Notes under the pieces: model-generated
Database searches by the model: none
The model's input: the letters and a program-made list of their open reading frames with translations, nothing else
Told to the model about the DNA's origin: nothing
In this document: one piece after another, positions 63,977-64,000 of the stretch
Layout of the letters: every line of letters begins with the position of its first letter
How positions within the stretch are numbered: position 1 is the stretch's first letter
Position numbers and translations under genes: made by a program
Origin: Piper betle
Taxonomy: Eukaryota; Streptophyta; Magnoliopsida; Piperales; Piperaceae
NCBI GenBank assembly: GCA_033002965.1
Contig: JAURVB010010511.1
Span: 124,001 to 188,000, forward strand
DNA length: 64,000 nt
Direction of reading: 5' to 3'

Positions 63977-64000
63977 CTGCCACAAAAAAATCAACCAATG

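Noticed and set aside
1..64000. tRNA, rRNA, riboswitch or virus-derived genes
   Set aside because: No cloverleaf, rRNA core or viral replication/capsid motif was recognised by eye. A tRNAscan-SE and Infernal run would settle small RNAs.

Overview
The window reads as nuclear DNA of a flowering plant. Protein-coding genes are split by GT-AG introns, intergenic DNA is AT-rich, and there is abundant transposon debris and (AT)n microsatellite. First coding exons are very GC-rich while later exons are not (clearest in the RING gene at 29.6-35.9 kb and the GT47 gene at 6.5-9.3 kb). That 5'-to-3' GC gradient is typical of monocots, so I infer a monocot, probably not a grass; the species cannot be fixed from the sequence alone. 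I find no prokaryotic operon, CRISPR array, phage or organelle genome.

Layout. 0.3-5.1 kb (-): a decayed NDUFAF5-like gene (complex I assembly factor), with a hAT-like element inside one exon, a 2.9 kb solo LTR inside an intron and an in-frame stop. 6.5-9.3 kb (+): a GT47 glucuronoxylan glycosyltransferase of the FRA8/IRX7 type, followed by about 3 kb of nested tandem duplications of its own 3' end. 14.2-14.8 kb: a small terminal-inverted-repeat element with a 9 bp target duplication. 17.6-20.1 kb (+): a SAP30-like Sin3/HDAC subunit, convergent with a 2-oxoglutarate/Fe(II) dioxygenase at 20.6-22.5 kb (-). 29.4-35.9 kb (+): a large C3HC4 RING protein, convergent with an XTH32-type xyloglucan enzyme at 37.3-39.4 kb (-). 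44.0-44.8 kb: a minisatellite with a 133 bp higher-order period. 51.3-54.3 kb (-): an intact cornichon homologue. 57.0-58.6 kb: a second, inverted copy of the LTR family seen at 1.9-4.9 kb. 58.6-60.3 kb (-): remains of a DWNN-domain (RBBP6/PQT3-like) gene. 63.9 kb (-): the last exon of a gene that continues past the right edge.

The genes are ordinary single loci and do not form a cluster. Two of them (GT47 and XTH) act on hemicellulose of the cell wall, but nothing ties them together. The most informative signals are the layered decay of the NDUFAF5-like locus, the triplicated GT47 3' end with its G-boxes, several exons recognisable only by protein similarity, and a recurring pattern of one-base losses in homopolymer or GC-rich runs in four otherwise well-conserved genes. 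That pattern looks more like residual sequencing error than like four independent pseudogenes. I did not find a convincing undescribed biological system.
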